From Conchocele bisecta (Eukaryota > Mollusca > Bivalvia > Lucinida > Thyasiridae), in NCBI GenBank assembly GCA_029237695.1, contig CM055275.1, forward strand, positions 92,418,833-92,482,832: a stretch of 64,000 bases of DNA, in the 5' to 3' direction. Shown here one piece after another: positions 41,230 to 53,704 of this stretch; positions within the stretch are counted from its first letter, which is position 1; every line of letters starts with the position of its first letter. The translations under genes and the position numbers were made by a program. The notes under the pieces were generated by a model. The model was not told where the DNA came from. It saw nothing but the letters and a program-made list of their open reading frames with translations, and did not search any database.

Positions 41230-41521
41230 TATTATCCACGTTAGTTGCCGCTTTAACTGTTGTCATGATCGCATCTGTTGCATTATTGCTGGGCGTATAG
41301 AACAGTTGGCGATATCCATACTGACGGGGATCCAGTTTGAAACTCTCACATGTTGTGTCATTGCCGATGTACTTGAGATTCGTCTGGCTTCGAATGAACA
41401 ACAACAGCAAGGCAAAGCACACAGGTATAACAATCTCGAACACAGTCACACATTTTTTACGTTTCTGTAGCACAAAATCTTTCCACAGTAGTAGCACAAA
41501 CTGACCACCCGCCGAAGACAT
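41230..41521 (-). CDS. ABCA3-like ABC transporter, first coding exon (host gene)
   Basis: Lipid-type full ABC transporters of the A subfamily begin with a short cytosolic stretch and one membrane helix. Here the ATG at 41521 (context AAACATGTC) opens a sequence with the family signature LLLWKDFVLQKRK, then a helix FEIVIPVCFALLLLFI at about residues 28-43, and later YTPSNNATDAIM. The frame runs 97 codons to a consensus splice donor GTAAGT (41229-41224), so the exon should end at 41230 in phase 1. No further exon is recognised downstream (below 41224) within reach, so the intron is long. It is the only confident host coding sequence apart from the unassigned 5776-6630 frame. Which ABCA member it is remains a judgement from the N-terminus only. 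Confidence 0.75.
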
Positions 41522-41918
41522 GTTTCAGTGTCTATTGTACCCGCACAGTAACACAAACTGATGCCCATTAATGTTCAATGAAATTGTGTCCAGATTTACA
41601 TATTTGTTATCATACGACAGTATATAACTACACGTGTATCGTACAGTAGTATTTAACTTCCGCAATATGTATTTCACGTTCAGTAGTGTATACAATGGGG
41701 GTTCTGGATCACTTCCAGTTCTGGGGCCCGCCCACCTCCAGCACCCACCCGATCCCCACCCCCATGAACGGACCCCAGAACATGAAGTGCCAGAACCATC
41801 CTTGTACATACTACTCGGGTCTAGGCAAAACAAAAAATGATAAACAGGGTCTGGACTAGATGCTCGGGGGGAGGGGGGCTGGATGTATTGCTCGGGGCCA
41901 TCAACCGGGGCGAGCCAT
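41522..41918. other. Presumed upstream region of the ABCA-like gene
   Basis: No gene seen; open frames here are low-complexity (Pro/Gly/Ser-rich). Would include 5'UTR or an upstream intron. No promoter element identified. Confidence 0.35.
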
Positions 41919-42110
41919 TTCACCCCCTGCAAGCGGTCGGATAGGAACGTCGTTCAACTGCGCCAAAAATCAGCCGAATGTCGGTCTTCTTCGCCCCCTG
42001 CAAGCGGTCGGATAGAAACGGCGTTGCTAAGGTAAACAACAGTATGACAACGGCGGTCGGATAGGAACGCCGTTTAACTGCGCCAGAAATCAGCCGATAT
42101 AACATTAGTA
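41919..42110. repeat. Three GCGGTCGGATAG repeats
   Basis: CAAGCGGTCGGATAGGAACG near 41931, CAAGCGGTCGGATAGAAACG near 42001, and GCGGTCGGATAGGAACGCCG near 42053. AACTGCGCCARAAATCAGCC follows the first and third. Unrelated to known genes. Confidence 0.6.
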
Positions 42111-42339
42111 TGCCTTAAATTTCCAGCCCCCTTTATCGGAGCACCCATGTCGCTTGGTAATTATTGTGTCGGAACAGCAACCAAGGGGCGAGCCCAAGGG
42201 ACGGCCCACACCCAAGCCAGCCAAAGGGATCGCCCCCGTTACTCAGAGAGCAAGTCAAACGATGCACAAATGGCACTGCGGCTACAGAAATTCAGGTGCG
42301 CATTTCACGAAATGATAACAATCTGAAGGATCTGGCGCT

Positions 42340-42735
42340 CGGGCAGTATGGTGGCGGGACCTCATGTTGTTGTTGCTGCAGACAGGCGAACAAGCATATT
42401 ACGTCTCGATGTGTGCGAGAAGAGTTCTTCTCTCGTCGGCCCGCCCCTCCATGATGAGTTATTTTATGTCGTCATCTCCCGGATCGCACCCTTTAACTCC
42501 CGGTACTTGGCCATCTCTTCGACGACCAGTTTTAACTCACTATCTGATATATCGTTGTCGGCTATTGCTTTCGACACGATAGCGTCGCGTTTTTATTTGA
42601 CCTCGCTAGAGATCAATAACGTCACAGGTCGTATGGGAGTTGCGTCCCGTAACGTGTGTGGCACTATTTCGAGGTGCTGTTCATATTTCGTTACGTCGAA
42701 CTTCGGTTTACTCGAAGTATTTATCACAGTCCGAC
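42340..42735 (-). pseudogene. Orphan Polinton scrap (copy D)
   Basis: Minus-strand frame from 42735 with one TAA near 42595, holding KYEQHLEIVPHTLRDATPIR, KAIADNDISDSELKLVVEEM and KYRELKGAIR, ending in TAA near 42465. Immediately after it the DNA resembles 31137-31250 (RREKNSS.., EVPPPY). It thus supplies the C-terminal half of the gene whose N-terminal half survives at 30948-31140. GC-rich, as in copies B/C. Confidence 0.55.
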
Positions 42736-43184
42736 GGACTTCGAGTAAATGAGTGTAGACTGTATACCTTAAGTAGCCTAATATACATGAAGTGCCGTTT
42801 TTGTCTTTATTTGTTCACCTTTGACCCCTAATCTCGGCCTCTGATTCGTCATTCTCAACAGCAAATTCAAGATGGCGGATAATTTTAAAATCAAAATCGC
42901 TGTAGATTCATCTGAATTTTGTCCATTTTTACAGTATATGGGACATGTCCGTCATGCTTTTAATGCTTATTATGACAACTGTGGAGTCTAAAGCTAGCCA
43001 ATATTGAAGTTCATCGTAAATAAATCGAAGATTTAATCAGACACAATGTCGAATCTACCTAGCGTGGACGCCGCCATTTTGTTTTGAATGACGTAGCTAG
43101 ATTTGTGACGTATGGAGAGGGAATGACGTAAAAAACATGACGTCACGCACGTTTAGTATGCGGTATAAAAATAGAGAATAGTAG
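42736..43184. other. Gene-free host sequence
   Basis: AT-rich with several CAAGATGGCGGA/CGCCGCCATTTTG words; no gene. Confidence 0.4.
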
Positions 43185-43312
43185 GTTATGTGCCGTGAAT
43201 GGGAAAACATATCTGGCGAGGCTTAGGAAACTGGATGGGCGAGGCTCTGCCTAGCCTATCCGGTTTCCGTGCCGAGCCAGATATTGTTTTCCCATGCACG
43301 ATACTAACCTAT
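43185..43312. repeat. Palindromic dispersed repeat, copy 2
   Basis: Arms GGGAAAACATATCTGGCGAG and GCCAGATATTGTTTTCCC around a palindromic centre (GGGCGAGGCTCTGCCTAGCC). Related to 22505-22655. Confidence 0.75.
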
Positions 43313-46300
43313 TAGTCTATTTATCCCGTCAACATTCTAAAACAGCATTTAAATCAACTTAATTTAGTTAATTTAGCCTTCAAAAGCGAGATAAGTTAGA
43401 ACCGAATTGCATCAAACACTCATTGGCGCACAGAACATAGTTCAATAAAGTATGGTTGTAAAATCCGTTAACGACAGTAAATTGATCAATAATCGTTTTA
43501 GACTTCGGAACTTTGCACATCGAAATATTTCACGAACAATCTTAAAATGTTACAACGATTTGGTTTCTGTTCTTTTCACCGTTCGTGAATTATGGAAATG
43601 AAAAAGAAGAAGATGGCAGCTTTACGATTTAATCCTATTTAGAATGGCAACAATCCATCCCGAATTAACCATTAAAACTTGTACATCAGGCATGTTCAAC
43701 AGTAGACATAGCACTGTGGCTTTACTACCGTTACAGCCATAGACCTCAAAGATACCTACTGTAGCGAATTGATTTCAAGATTTGAAATCTGTCGATTATT
43801 GTCTAAATACGCGTCTAATGGTGCTAAACCAGCAGTGCAAAGCCAGAAATTATATTAAATAGCCTGTATGTGTTACAATGGGTGACTTGCATAAAAACAT
43901 AAAGTGTCTATCGCTCCTTTTGTCCGACTACATAAAGTTTACACAGTTTACAATGCTACAGTCGCCATTTTGCCGAAGAATTTCCGGCAGAATAAATTAA
44001 CTTCCGTAATTCTGTTTTAGTCCGGCGGCCAAAGGCCGATTTTGGGGCTTAATCTTGTTTTGAATAACTTAAGTTTTTTTATTACTGATTTTGCCTATGT
44101 ATACTTACTAGTTTTAGAATCAGACTGATGACAATCTGTTACCCTTGAGAATTTGGAGAAATCTGCATACATTCAAGATGGCTGCCACCAAGATATATCG
44201 TGCCATATAATTGCATCCCCGGGAGGAAATTAAACCATCTAAGATAGTATAATGAATGTATTAACGTTCTGACACAAATGGGCAACTTTAAAATTCAATT
44301 CATTAACTGCATACATAAAAAAATGCAAGTTGGCCACCAAATGTGACTATTTTACATACTTTCACTACCGTAATTGGTCATATCAAAGAATATACGTTTT
44401 CTAATTATGTGTTTAAAACAAGTGTGTGTGTTTTTTGTAACTTTGATGTGAAATTATATACTAATCTATGTAACACAAGTCCAATGTGACCACCAAGTAT
44501 CACATTACCTGATAACTAACTTGTTTAGTAAATAGCTTAAGTAATTACACCTTGATATACACCATTAGACAGCATCGGCAATAACGTAAGTCTAATATGG
44601 CAGCCGGATATGAATATAGTACCGTATAATAGTAATACAATTATATTATAATATAAGATTTAAACTTGTGCATTCAGTTAAATATTTTGATATTGTTTCG
44701 TCTTGTCTTGCCATTTCATAGCAGCATTCATACTTCTATTGTTGGCAGGGAGATATATATTGTACTTTACAATATACTTCACGGACTTCCCAATTTGTAA
44801 AAACACCAGATGTTGTCGTTTATATCATTGGCTCCAAAAACTCAAATGTGATTTACTGTGCAACATCGCATGAAATAGCTCCTCTAGGTAGCGTCATTAA
44901 CAACTTGAGTGTCTGGATATAGCAATTGAACAAGTACAAAAGGATGATACGTCTATATATTTCTGTCACAATCTGTGACTACGTACAATAACATTGTTCA
45001 GCCATCCAGTAGCTTATTCCAGTTCCTGGCTACCATTACGTGCTTTCAACCTACTTAGTACAACCACTTAGCTGATATTATTGGCCACATGTTTCCTTTC
45101 TGTGAAAGTAGTCAGTTTCCACAAAGCGGCTGTATGCACACCACTTTAATATCACTTACTACTTTGTAAGCTTCAAGTAATTGATGTGTTTTCAGACCAC
45201 TATCGATGTAGAGCAACATATTTATATGATGAGGTAATGTATGTACACCAATTTTCTCTGTGTATTGTTTCAAAGATAAGCAACACAAATACTTTATTTT
45301 TGTCGAATTATTGTGTAGTTATATGCCATTCAATGAGTTTTACTTATTTAAACATATGACAGAATTCAGCACCTGTGGATGCATATGATATGTAAAAACT
45401 AAGACATGACGCCGTCGGTATACATAAATGTGGATCAAAGAAAACAACCGTAATCACAAATATAATAATTCCGAGAAGAACACGGAGATGCTATATATTA
45501 AATACCACGGGGAGGACACAACTAATACAAATGTAATTGATATTGCATGTATATGACAGACAATCTAGTTGTGCCACTTCTAAATACTCACGGTAACAAA
45601 AAAAGACTATTGCCACCTGCAGACAGCAATACACATGGTACACAACCATATATAGAACGTGACAAACTTCAAGGTACCATAATATGGATATGAGGCATAC
45701 AGTATGCACGCAATTTAATAGACTAATATGAAAATGCTGAACAATATAACTGTCTAAATTGTTTGTGTCATCATAACAGGCCTTCCCCCAGAAAAATATT
45801 AAAGCGCTGCGGTGGTCGACCGCGCGGAGCGCGGGAGGTAGCTAGGGGGTCCAGTTGCATGCTCCCCGGATTTTTTTTCATCACGTACATGTGATTTGGT
45901 GCATTCTGGCTCATTCTAGAAGAGGTATGGCTGTACTGAAAACGCATTAAAATAACGATCTTTACTAACAAAAATAAGATATTACCTGTTGAAAGTGCCA
46001 TTTCTGTAGAAAACAAATGACGTTCACTTTTGCGCCAAATGAATCACGTAATTCTAGTCAAATGATCGTCATTTCAATCAGGTAAGCGTTAAAGTCACTT
46101 GGCCCCTTCCCCTAAAATAGGATTACAAATAATCGTAATACTCACATAACATTAGTATACATATATAATAGAGAATAGTATACCGATGCTATAGACAGGA
46201 CGCCAAACTCCTCACCACCACACACATTTTAACCCTTTCAACACCACAGGCCTGTATAGTTGTATTGGCAAAAAGTGTAGATCCCATGAGCCGGCTCGTG

Positions 46301-47099
46301 ACGAGCCGTCTCATCAGGATTTGAACCTTTTGCAACTAATTTTCATACTTTTTAGAGAAAAAAAACCACCCTCTTTTTATAGATGGACTACACATTTTGC
46401 AAGTAATTTTCATATTTTTGAGAAAAACACTCTGTTATCAGCAGACGACTATTTTCGGTTCCCGCATTCTAAGGGTTAAATATGAAATCAGTGTAGCCCC
46501 AGATACAGAGTATGGGATCATGCGGTTATGGTGTTAATTGGAGTAATGGCGGCACCCATGAAGCCAATACCAAATTTAGCAGCATTACATATGTAGCTAA
46601 GTCTGAGCATGCTACAGATAAATTTGAATCAGACCAAGTTTAAACGTTAGATTCCGTCCGATTAAATACTCTGCAGAGATGGTTCGTCTGGATTTACAAT
46701 GTTTGCAATCATTGGGATAAAGAGAGAGGCACGGGGAGTTCAAAGGGTTAATCGATAATAATGTTTGTGCAGAATGGATATTTGCATGAAATTGCGACAA
46801 TAAAAGACACTACTTAACTGCAAATGCAATAAGCGTGGTTGTGTCAGATCACAACCCACTGATTTATCACCTATTCAATTACCTGAATTATCTGTATTTT
46901 AATTAGGACAATAACAACAATTTTAGGCACAAAAAACAGTGCGGAATATATATTTACTATGTATATATAGCATTGATTGCTTTTTCTACACTACAGTTTC
47001 AAATGTCATTATACCATGTTCTTACTTTCGAACTTGATTAGAGGCCTATAACAAATAGAAAAAGAAAGGAATCTACATATTACAGTTGAAAACAACAGT
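43313..47099. other. Long gene-free host region
   Basis: No supported gene. Degenerate AAGATGGCxGCCACCAA words recur near 44170, 44330, 44480 and 44600. At 45780-45880 a GC-rich patch (GGTGGTCGACCGCGCGGAGC) looks like an old dispersed repeat. At 46260-46400 there is a copy of the GAGCCGGCTCGTGACGAGCC palindrome family also found at 51845-51965. Confidence 0.5.
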
Positions 47100-47500
47100 T
47101 TGTTTGTTTTGTTTGTTTATTTGTGTTTAACGGCCTATCAGCAGCTAATACCATGTGAGGCCGGGCAAACGGGTTCAATCCCGTTTTAACTTGCTGCATT
47201 GGGGGGGGGGGGGGTGGGGAATCCCAAAATCAGAACGGAATATTTACATCGAGAAAAACATAATCAGCCCTGAAATTAGAATAACCTGACCTGGTGCCAT
47301 GTCAATACCACATCAAGTCACTTGGCCCCTTCCCCTAGAATAGGACTACGAAAAATCGTAATACTCACATAAGGGGTATAACCAGATTCAACTGTCACAT
47401 ACAAAATGCCGAAGATGTGTGACGGCCAGGTCTTCAGTCGGAATTCCGGTAAGGATGAACCCCGATCATTAAATTACCCATCGCATGCTCCCACCTACCA
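47100..47500. repeat. Dispersed repeat (GTTTAACGGCC family), copy 1
   Basis: GTGTTTAACGGCCTATCAGC, then GAGGCCGGGC, a poly-G run, CCCAAAATCAGAAC and CACTTGGCCCCTTCCCCTAG. The same order of words recurs at 52865-53290 and 53705-54330. An interspersed family, possibly SINE-like; no tRNA boxes identified. Confidence 0.7.
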
Positions 47501-48358
47501 CCCACTGAAAACCAGACAAAAAAAACACTTTAAAGGTACATGCCCACGCAGTAGGCACACAATGTTCTTTATATCAAAGACATAATCTCAGACATTTTTT
47601 GGTAAAATAAACATACATTCACTATTACCCCACGTATTGATTGGCATTAGTAAACATTTCATATTAGACGTAAATTTCCAAACTGATATCAGGGGCGATA
47701 ACCGTGTTTGCTTTTTGCGATATTACTGTTTATTCGCTGTATTTATGTTTTGATGTGCAATGATCGTACTTTATAAATATAATTTTTTTAGGTGACGCAT
47801 TTAATTAATATAAATAATAAAAAAAAAATCATACCTCATTTGCATATGAAAATAGCCTGATAACACCGCGAATCACTATCAGTAAAATATATGTTACTAA
47901 ATGATTATATCTGCATAGCGGGCACTCGTAATTTTTACAACTGGTGGAATAGTGACACAATCATACACTTATTTAATTCCTATAAAGAACACATTGTGCC
48001 TACTGAGTGGGTTTAATGTACCTTTAAATACAAAACACCAAGCTGGACAATACACCAACATACACATAAACTGGGTCGGGTTGCCCGCATTTTAACATTT
48101 TTGGGAACAGGAGGTTTTGAGCTGACGTCATGCAGGGTGTATTCCTGTTACTAAAACTAGCTGGCCGTCAGCTTCCTGCTTCGGGGAAGCCATTGTTCCA
48201 GAGCGTATTTACATTGCTCTGTGTGTATCAATAATAATTATTATAGGGATTTACTGACAATATCAAGGAGTGTGACCCAACTAACGGACCTGTAATGGTA
48301 CAACTAATTTTCAGACCAATCAACTGTTAGACAAAAGCATTTATATCAGTTCATTCAT
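47501..48358. other. Gene-free host sequence
   Basis: AT-rich, ending at the AAACTAGAAATGTG end of the next element. Inverted words ATGCCCACGCAGTAGGCACA and TGTGCCTACTGAGTGGG (47540 and 47995) suggest an old TIR element of about 470 bp. Confidence 0.45.
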
Positions 48359-49862
48359 AAACTAGAAATGTGGCCTGTCGGCACACGAATGACCCCGCTG
48401 GCAGCCAAAGAAAACGAGGCATATTTGATTATGTCATTTACCCGAGCGTTAAGGTTTCGAACGCACCAAGTCTGTGACCTTGACCCTGTGCTTAGCGAAG
48501 GTGGAACGAATGTAGATTTGTCACAGGGCGGTAGAGGAGCATTGGAGCAATGCGTGTGTGAAATGTGAAGCAGATCCGAGGGAGGAAACAGAAATTACAA
48601 GCCATTTACCCGAGCTTCGAACGCACCAAGTCTGTGACCTTGACCTTGACCCTGTGCTTAGCGGGGGCAGGACGAATGTGGATTTGTCACAGGGTGGTAG
48701 AGAACCATTGTAGCAATGCGTGTGTGAAATGTGAAGCAGATCCGAGCAAGGACACATACATTATAAGCCATTTACCCAAGTGTTAAGGTTTCGAACGAAC
48801 CAAGTCTATGACCTTGACCCTGGGCTTAGCGGGGGCGGGACGAATGTGGATTTGTCACAGGCCGGTAGAGGACCATTGGAGCAATGCGTGTGTGAAATGA
48901 GAAGCATATTCGAGCAAGGACACAGACATTATAAGCTATTTACCCGAGCGTTAAGGTTTTGAACGCAACAAGTCTGTGACCTTGACCCTGGGCTTAGTGG
49001 GGGCGGGACGAATGTGGATTTGTCACAGGATGGTAGAGGATCATTGGAGCAATGCGTGTGTGAAATGTGAAGCAGATCCGAGCAAGGAAACAGAAATTAT
49101 AAGGCATTTAACCAGCGTTAAGGTTTCAAAAGCACCAAGACTATGACCTTGACCCTGGGCTTAGCGGGGGCAGGAAGAATGTGGATTTGTCACTGGATGG
49201 TAGAGGACCATAGGAGCAATGCGTGTGAGAAATGTGACGGAGATCCGAGCAAGGAAACAGAAATTACAAGCCATTTACCCGAGCGTTAAGGTTTGGAACG
49301 CACCAAGTCTGTGACCTTGACCCTGGGCTTAGCTGCGGCGGGACAAATGTGAATTTGTCACAGGGCGGTAGAGGACCTTTGGAGCAATGTGTGTGTGAAA
49401 TGTGAAGCAGATCCGAGCAAGGAAACAGAAATTATAAGCCATTTACCCGAGCGTTAAGGTTTGGAACGCACCAAGTCTGTGACCCCGACCCTGGGCTTAG
49501 CTGGGGCAGGACGAATGTGGTTTTGTCACAGGGCGGTAGAGGACCATTGGAGCAATGCGTGTGTGAAATATGAAGCAGATCCGAGCAGGGAACATAAATT
49601 ATAAGCCATTTACCCAGCGTTAAGGTCTCAAAAGCACCAAGTCTGTGACCTTGACCCTGGGCTTAGCGGGTGGAGGACGAATGTGGATTTGTCACAGGGC
49701 GGTAGAGGACCATTGGAGCAATGCGCGTGTGAAATGTGAAGCAGATCCGAGCAAGGAAACATAAATTATAAGCCATTTACCCAGCGTCAAGGTTTCGGGA
49801 CGTACGTACGGACGGACGCCGGTAACACTATATGCCCCCTCACCATTCGGTGGCGGGGGCAT
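48359..49862. mobile_element. Pearl/Helitron-like element with about 9 tandem 167-bp units
   Basis: Begins AAACTAGAAATGTGG. Units contain CCCGAGCGTTAAGGTTTCGA, GACCTTGACCCTGGGCTTAG, TGTGGATTTGTCACAGGGCG and AGCAGATCCGAGCAAGGAAA (anchors about 48448, 48783, 48949, 49117, 49287, 49454, 49620, 49788). Ends with GGACGGACGCCGGTAACAC and a hairpin ATGCCCCC (49832-49839)/GGGGGCAT (49855-49862). Short frames inside are repeat artefacts. Confidence 0.82.
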
Positions 49863-50285
49863 AACAAATGGGTGTTTCCTAATGATATAAAATTACTTGC
49901 AAACAGTGCAGATCCTGACGAGACAAAACCATATGAGCCGGTTCATCTGGATCTGCATTGTTTGCAATCACCAAGAAAAAGGTCTGTCGTGTGGAAAGGG
50001 TTAATAGTGATGACCAGGAAGAACCAGTACCTCACCTGTATTGGTAGATGGTGGCGGGATCATAAACACAGCTTTACATGCATTTAATTGCACTTACAAT
50101 AGCCTGATCTGGTACCAGATTCATTGGTAGCTGGATGTGCTATACGAAAGAATAACTATTTCTGGTAATATACATGTGCTTATCATTGTATTTATGAGGT
50201 GGCAAGTTAAAATATATATATCAACAATCAGACCTGTTACCTGGGTGTGTTATAATGAACAGTAACTATTTCTGGTACCACACAG
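49863..50285. other. Gene-free host sequence
   Basis: One copy of the palindromic GTGCAGATCCTGACGAGAC/GGTTCATCTGGATCTGCA family at 49905-49965. Nothing else seen. Confidence 0.45.
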
Positions 50286-50533
50286 GGGGCCCATTTCTCA
50301 AAGCTTCATACAACTAAAATGTTCGTAAGTGCAAATTTAGAATCGTCTGGAAATTTCAATTGATGAATTTACATTTATTGAGTATAGGCTGGCTGCATAG
50401 CAGCATATGCTCAATAAATGTAAATCCAATAATTGTTTACAATAAAACAGTGTTAATGTGAAATGTACAGACTATCATAATTCTGCACTTACGAACATTT
50501 TAGTCGTACAAAGTTTAGTGAAACGGCCCCCTG
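50286..50533. mobile_element. MITE with long terminal inverted repeats, copy 2 (complete)
   Basis: Left end GGGGGCCCATTTCTCAAAGC, CAACTAAAATGTTCGTAAGT; right end ACTTACGAACATTTTAGTCG then TTTAGTGAAACGGCCCCC. Internal hairpin ATTTACATTTATTGAG../..CTCAATAAATGTAAAT near 50368-50426. Same family as 19949-20290. Confidence 0.85.
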
Positions 50534-51002
50534 GAACGGGTCTGGTAGCGATCTAGAGTTTTTTTCATACATAAGCTTTGAGAAATATCTGTCTCTCGTG
50601 TCCCTATCCAACCCTTTGACGTAGAGCGACACGCTTAACATATTTTTCTGAGTTGTCAAATCCATTTTAACGCTCCGTGAAGAAACACAATGGGCCACTG
50701 GCCGATCGATTGACGGCCAGCTATTTACACATACGATAACAAACACTTTAAATACAAAATATCGAGGTCGACAATTCACCCACATACACATAACTGGGTT
50801 AGGTTACCCGCACTTTAACATGTGTATTTCACAAAATACTGTAAATTGGTGTAATTGACTTGGGTCATGGTATGTATGTTAACCATATGTTCACCTACAT
50901 AAATTCAACTACACTGTACTCCTGATTTATATAAACCACACACGGTAAATTCTAAGTTTTATTTTAAATATATGTACTATGTTAAATATAATAAATCATA
51001 GT
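50534..51002. other. Gene-free host sequence
   Basis: No gene or strong repeat seen. Confidence 0.4.
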
Positions 51003-51610
51003 CGAAAACTAGAAAATGTGTTCATAGAACACGGATGCTCCACATACCGCTTTGATAATAAACAAGGCAACATTCCAAGTGTAAAAGGTGAGATAATCCA
51101 TGACCCGGGGGGTCGAAACAAAAATCGAAATAAGCTTTGCGCCTCTACTCATAGATATCATGTTTCAGGTCTTACAGTTTAAAATTGTTACGAGTTACAA
51201 GACAAAATTGCCAAATTCTAAGTCGAAAAGGGAGAGATAATCCATGACCCGGGGGTCAAACAAAAACCAAAATAAACGTTGTGCATCTACTCATCATATT
51301 AAGGAAGCTACATACCAAGTTTCAGGTCTGTAGCTAGTATGGTTTAAAAATTGTACAACTTACAAGGTTGGTGACGGTCGAATGGACGGACGGACGTTCT
51401 TAAAAATTGTGTGTATGTGTTTATGTGTCTACGAGCCACATAAGGCCCCTCTGAGTACTACAGAATAAGCCACATAAACCGATTTTAGCCACATAAATCG
51501 TTTTTTTAGGTTGCTAATATAACTAACCCTATTCTTTACTAAGTCCATACCTGTGGGGGCTAGCCACATATACCCTATATATTGATGCGGACGGACAAGG
51601 GTAACAGACC
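51003..51610. mobile_element. Pearl/Helitron-like element, two core units
   Basis: Begins AAAACTAGAAAATGTGTTCA with a small hairpin GTGTTC-ATA-GAACAC. Two units sharing GAGATAATCCATGACCCGGG and CTACTCATMRTAT-like words are followed by GGACGGACGGACG near 51384 and a segment (TAACTAACCCTATTCTTTAC, GTGGGGGCTAGCCACATA) related to 22020-22180. Confidence 0.72.
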
Positions 51611-52864
51611 TGTTTAATGTTACTGGGTCTCAGATATGTGCAGAAAGTTATGTAACAGATCTGTTAAAAATACTTCAGTTGTAGATTTGTATCTTATTCT
51701 GAACCCAAAAGGAAACATGTTGCCTGAAAAAAATTGGATTTTGATAAAATGTTTGTTTGTGATTACTAGCAACTGTGCTAGTTTTGTGCAATTGAGCTAA
51801 TTTACACTTAATTTACACTTAATTTCTACACTAGTGGTATTGGCAAAAAGTGTAGATCCATAAGAGCCGGCTCGTGACGAGCCGTCTCATCAGGATCTGC
51901 ACTTTTTGCAAGTAAATTTACATATGTTTGAGAACAAAAACATCCCCTTTTCATAAATTGACTAGTTTGAAAATCATTTTGTGACGATTGGATTGGATTC
52001 GCTGCAAAATTAACATATCAAATCCATTCCAGTTGCTTAGAGGTGGATCAGCCAGTGTCTAGAATGGAAAATATTTCATGGCAAGACATCTTGTAAATTG
52101 AATGCAAATTGATGTTTTGTACAAGTTTTAAATTACTGATTTCATAAATGCCAAGTTTCTTATGAAATCAGTCAACAAGTTTAATAAATCTCATATTAAA
52201 TCGTACACAAATGTTTGATTCTATTTATTGCATATGCACATCACAATACATCGAAGCTGTAAATGACCACCTAGCTTGTTTTCTTGTACGGGCCACATTT
52301 GTATATTTATTACACTAGTGTATTATGATTTTTATTACACTGAGTTATTACACTGTGTAAGCCTATTTTATTCAATAAAATTGTTTACATAATCCAAGTT
52401 GTGCACACGCTTGAACTAGCTCTATCAAACCGCAAACTAGTAAAATTCTGTGACATACAGAATACGATGCGAGTATCTTTTGATAGGAACCATGTAGGAA
52501 TTCCGAGGCTCACTGTTTCCGAGACGAACATGATAACCATGGTATCAATACACACTAGCATGGTATTCTGTATTCTATTTATCAGGTAACATTTTATGCT
52601 CTAGAATGTCGAAATATGGCGCGGATTTCATTGAAAGGAACGCAGACTTGTTTACATTGTGTCATTACACTGACGTCAATCGGTAAAATTATGTGACGCT
52701 GTTCGTCCAATGAAACATCAGTTTTCAATTAGTTGTATACAAGATAGTATTATCAGGTGAATGCCTGATACGACATGATGTTATCAGTCAGTACGTATTA
52801 GGCCAATACAAAGCTGGTTACCTGATAAATGATAATACACATGTTATTTAGGCCATTTGCAAAC
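51611..52864. other. Gene-free host sequence with a palindromic repeat
   Basis: A GTGTAGATCC...GAGCCGGCTCGTGACGAGCC palindrome copy at 51845-51965. TTATTACACT words near 52320-52360. No gene supported. Confidence 0.45.
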
Positions 52865-53290
52865 AACATATATGTTTGTTTGTTGGGGTTTAACGGCGTA
52901 TCAACAGCTAAGGTCATTTAACTCCGGGTCAATGGGTTAGTACTAAATAACATATATTACCTTTACAAGTACAAGTACATGTTCAAGTACAAGTACAAAT
53001 GGAGGGAAAATCCCAAGATCAGAACTGAATACTTACAGTAAAACAATTATATATTCAGTCATGAGATCAGAATAATCCTGATCCGATGCCAGGTCCTCGC
53101 CACACCAGAATCACTTGGCCCACTCCCAAAAGCAGTAGGATCAGTAATAATCTTGCAACTTTTTCTAATGGGAAATAACACAATTCAACTCCCATGTAAC
53201 AAAAGAGCCCAAGATAAAAACATACCTGAGGGCCAAACCAGGCAAATCGTGATTCCTATAAGGAGGAACCCCTACCGTTAATTTACGCCG
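52865..53290. repeat. Dispersed repeat (GTTTAACGGCC family), copy 2
   Basis: GGGGTTTAACGGCGTATCAA, TCATTTAACTCCGGGTC, ACAAGTACAAGTACA microsatellite, then CACTTGGCCCACTCCC as in copies 1 and 3. Confidence 0.68.
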
Positions 53291-53704
53291 TAACGTTCAC
53301 CCGACCAACCATCCACTCTAACAAGATGTAATCTCACTCTACAACTTGCACTAATACATTACTGAGACACATATTTGTTGCTGGGACTCCAGAAATGGGT
53401 CTTATGTATTTTGCAACCAGTGTAGATCCAGATCAGCCTGTACATACGCACAGTCTGATCAGGATCTGCACTGTTTGCCATTCCATCATTATAGATCATT
53501 ATCATGCTGCATGAGTGTGCTATTTGATCAAGAGTTACACTGGTCACAAAACCCATAAGTCTCATTTCTCCAGTCACATATGTGATTCACCATAATAAAA
53601 ATGGGGTTATCGAGTTTTTAACCTGTGTAGGTCCAGATCAGGTAACAAACTCAAGTAGTCTAACATGGATCTTCTCTTTTTGTTAGCAGCATCAACATTA
53701 TATT
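53291..53704. other. Gene-free host sequence with a palindromic repeat
   Basis: CAGTGTAGATCCAGATCAGC / TGATCAGGATCTGCACTG inverted pair at 53418-53472, the commonest short palindrome family of the window. No gene. Confidence 0.5.

Noticed and set aside
45771..46016. 81-codon minus-strand frame
   Set aside because: Its C-terminal part coincides with a GC-rich dispersed repeat; no homologue or conserved motif.
48368..48962. Three 60-78 codon frames with similar peptides
   Set aside because: They arise from the 167-bp tandem unit and change frame between units.
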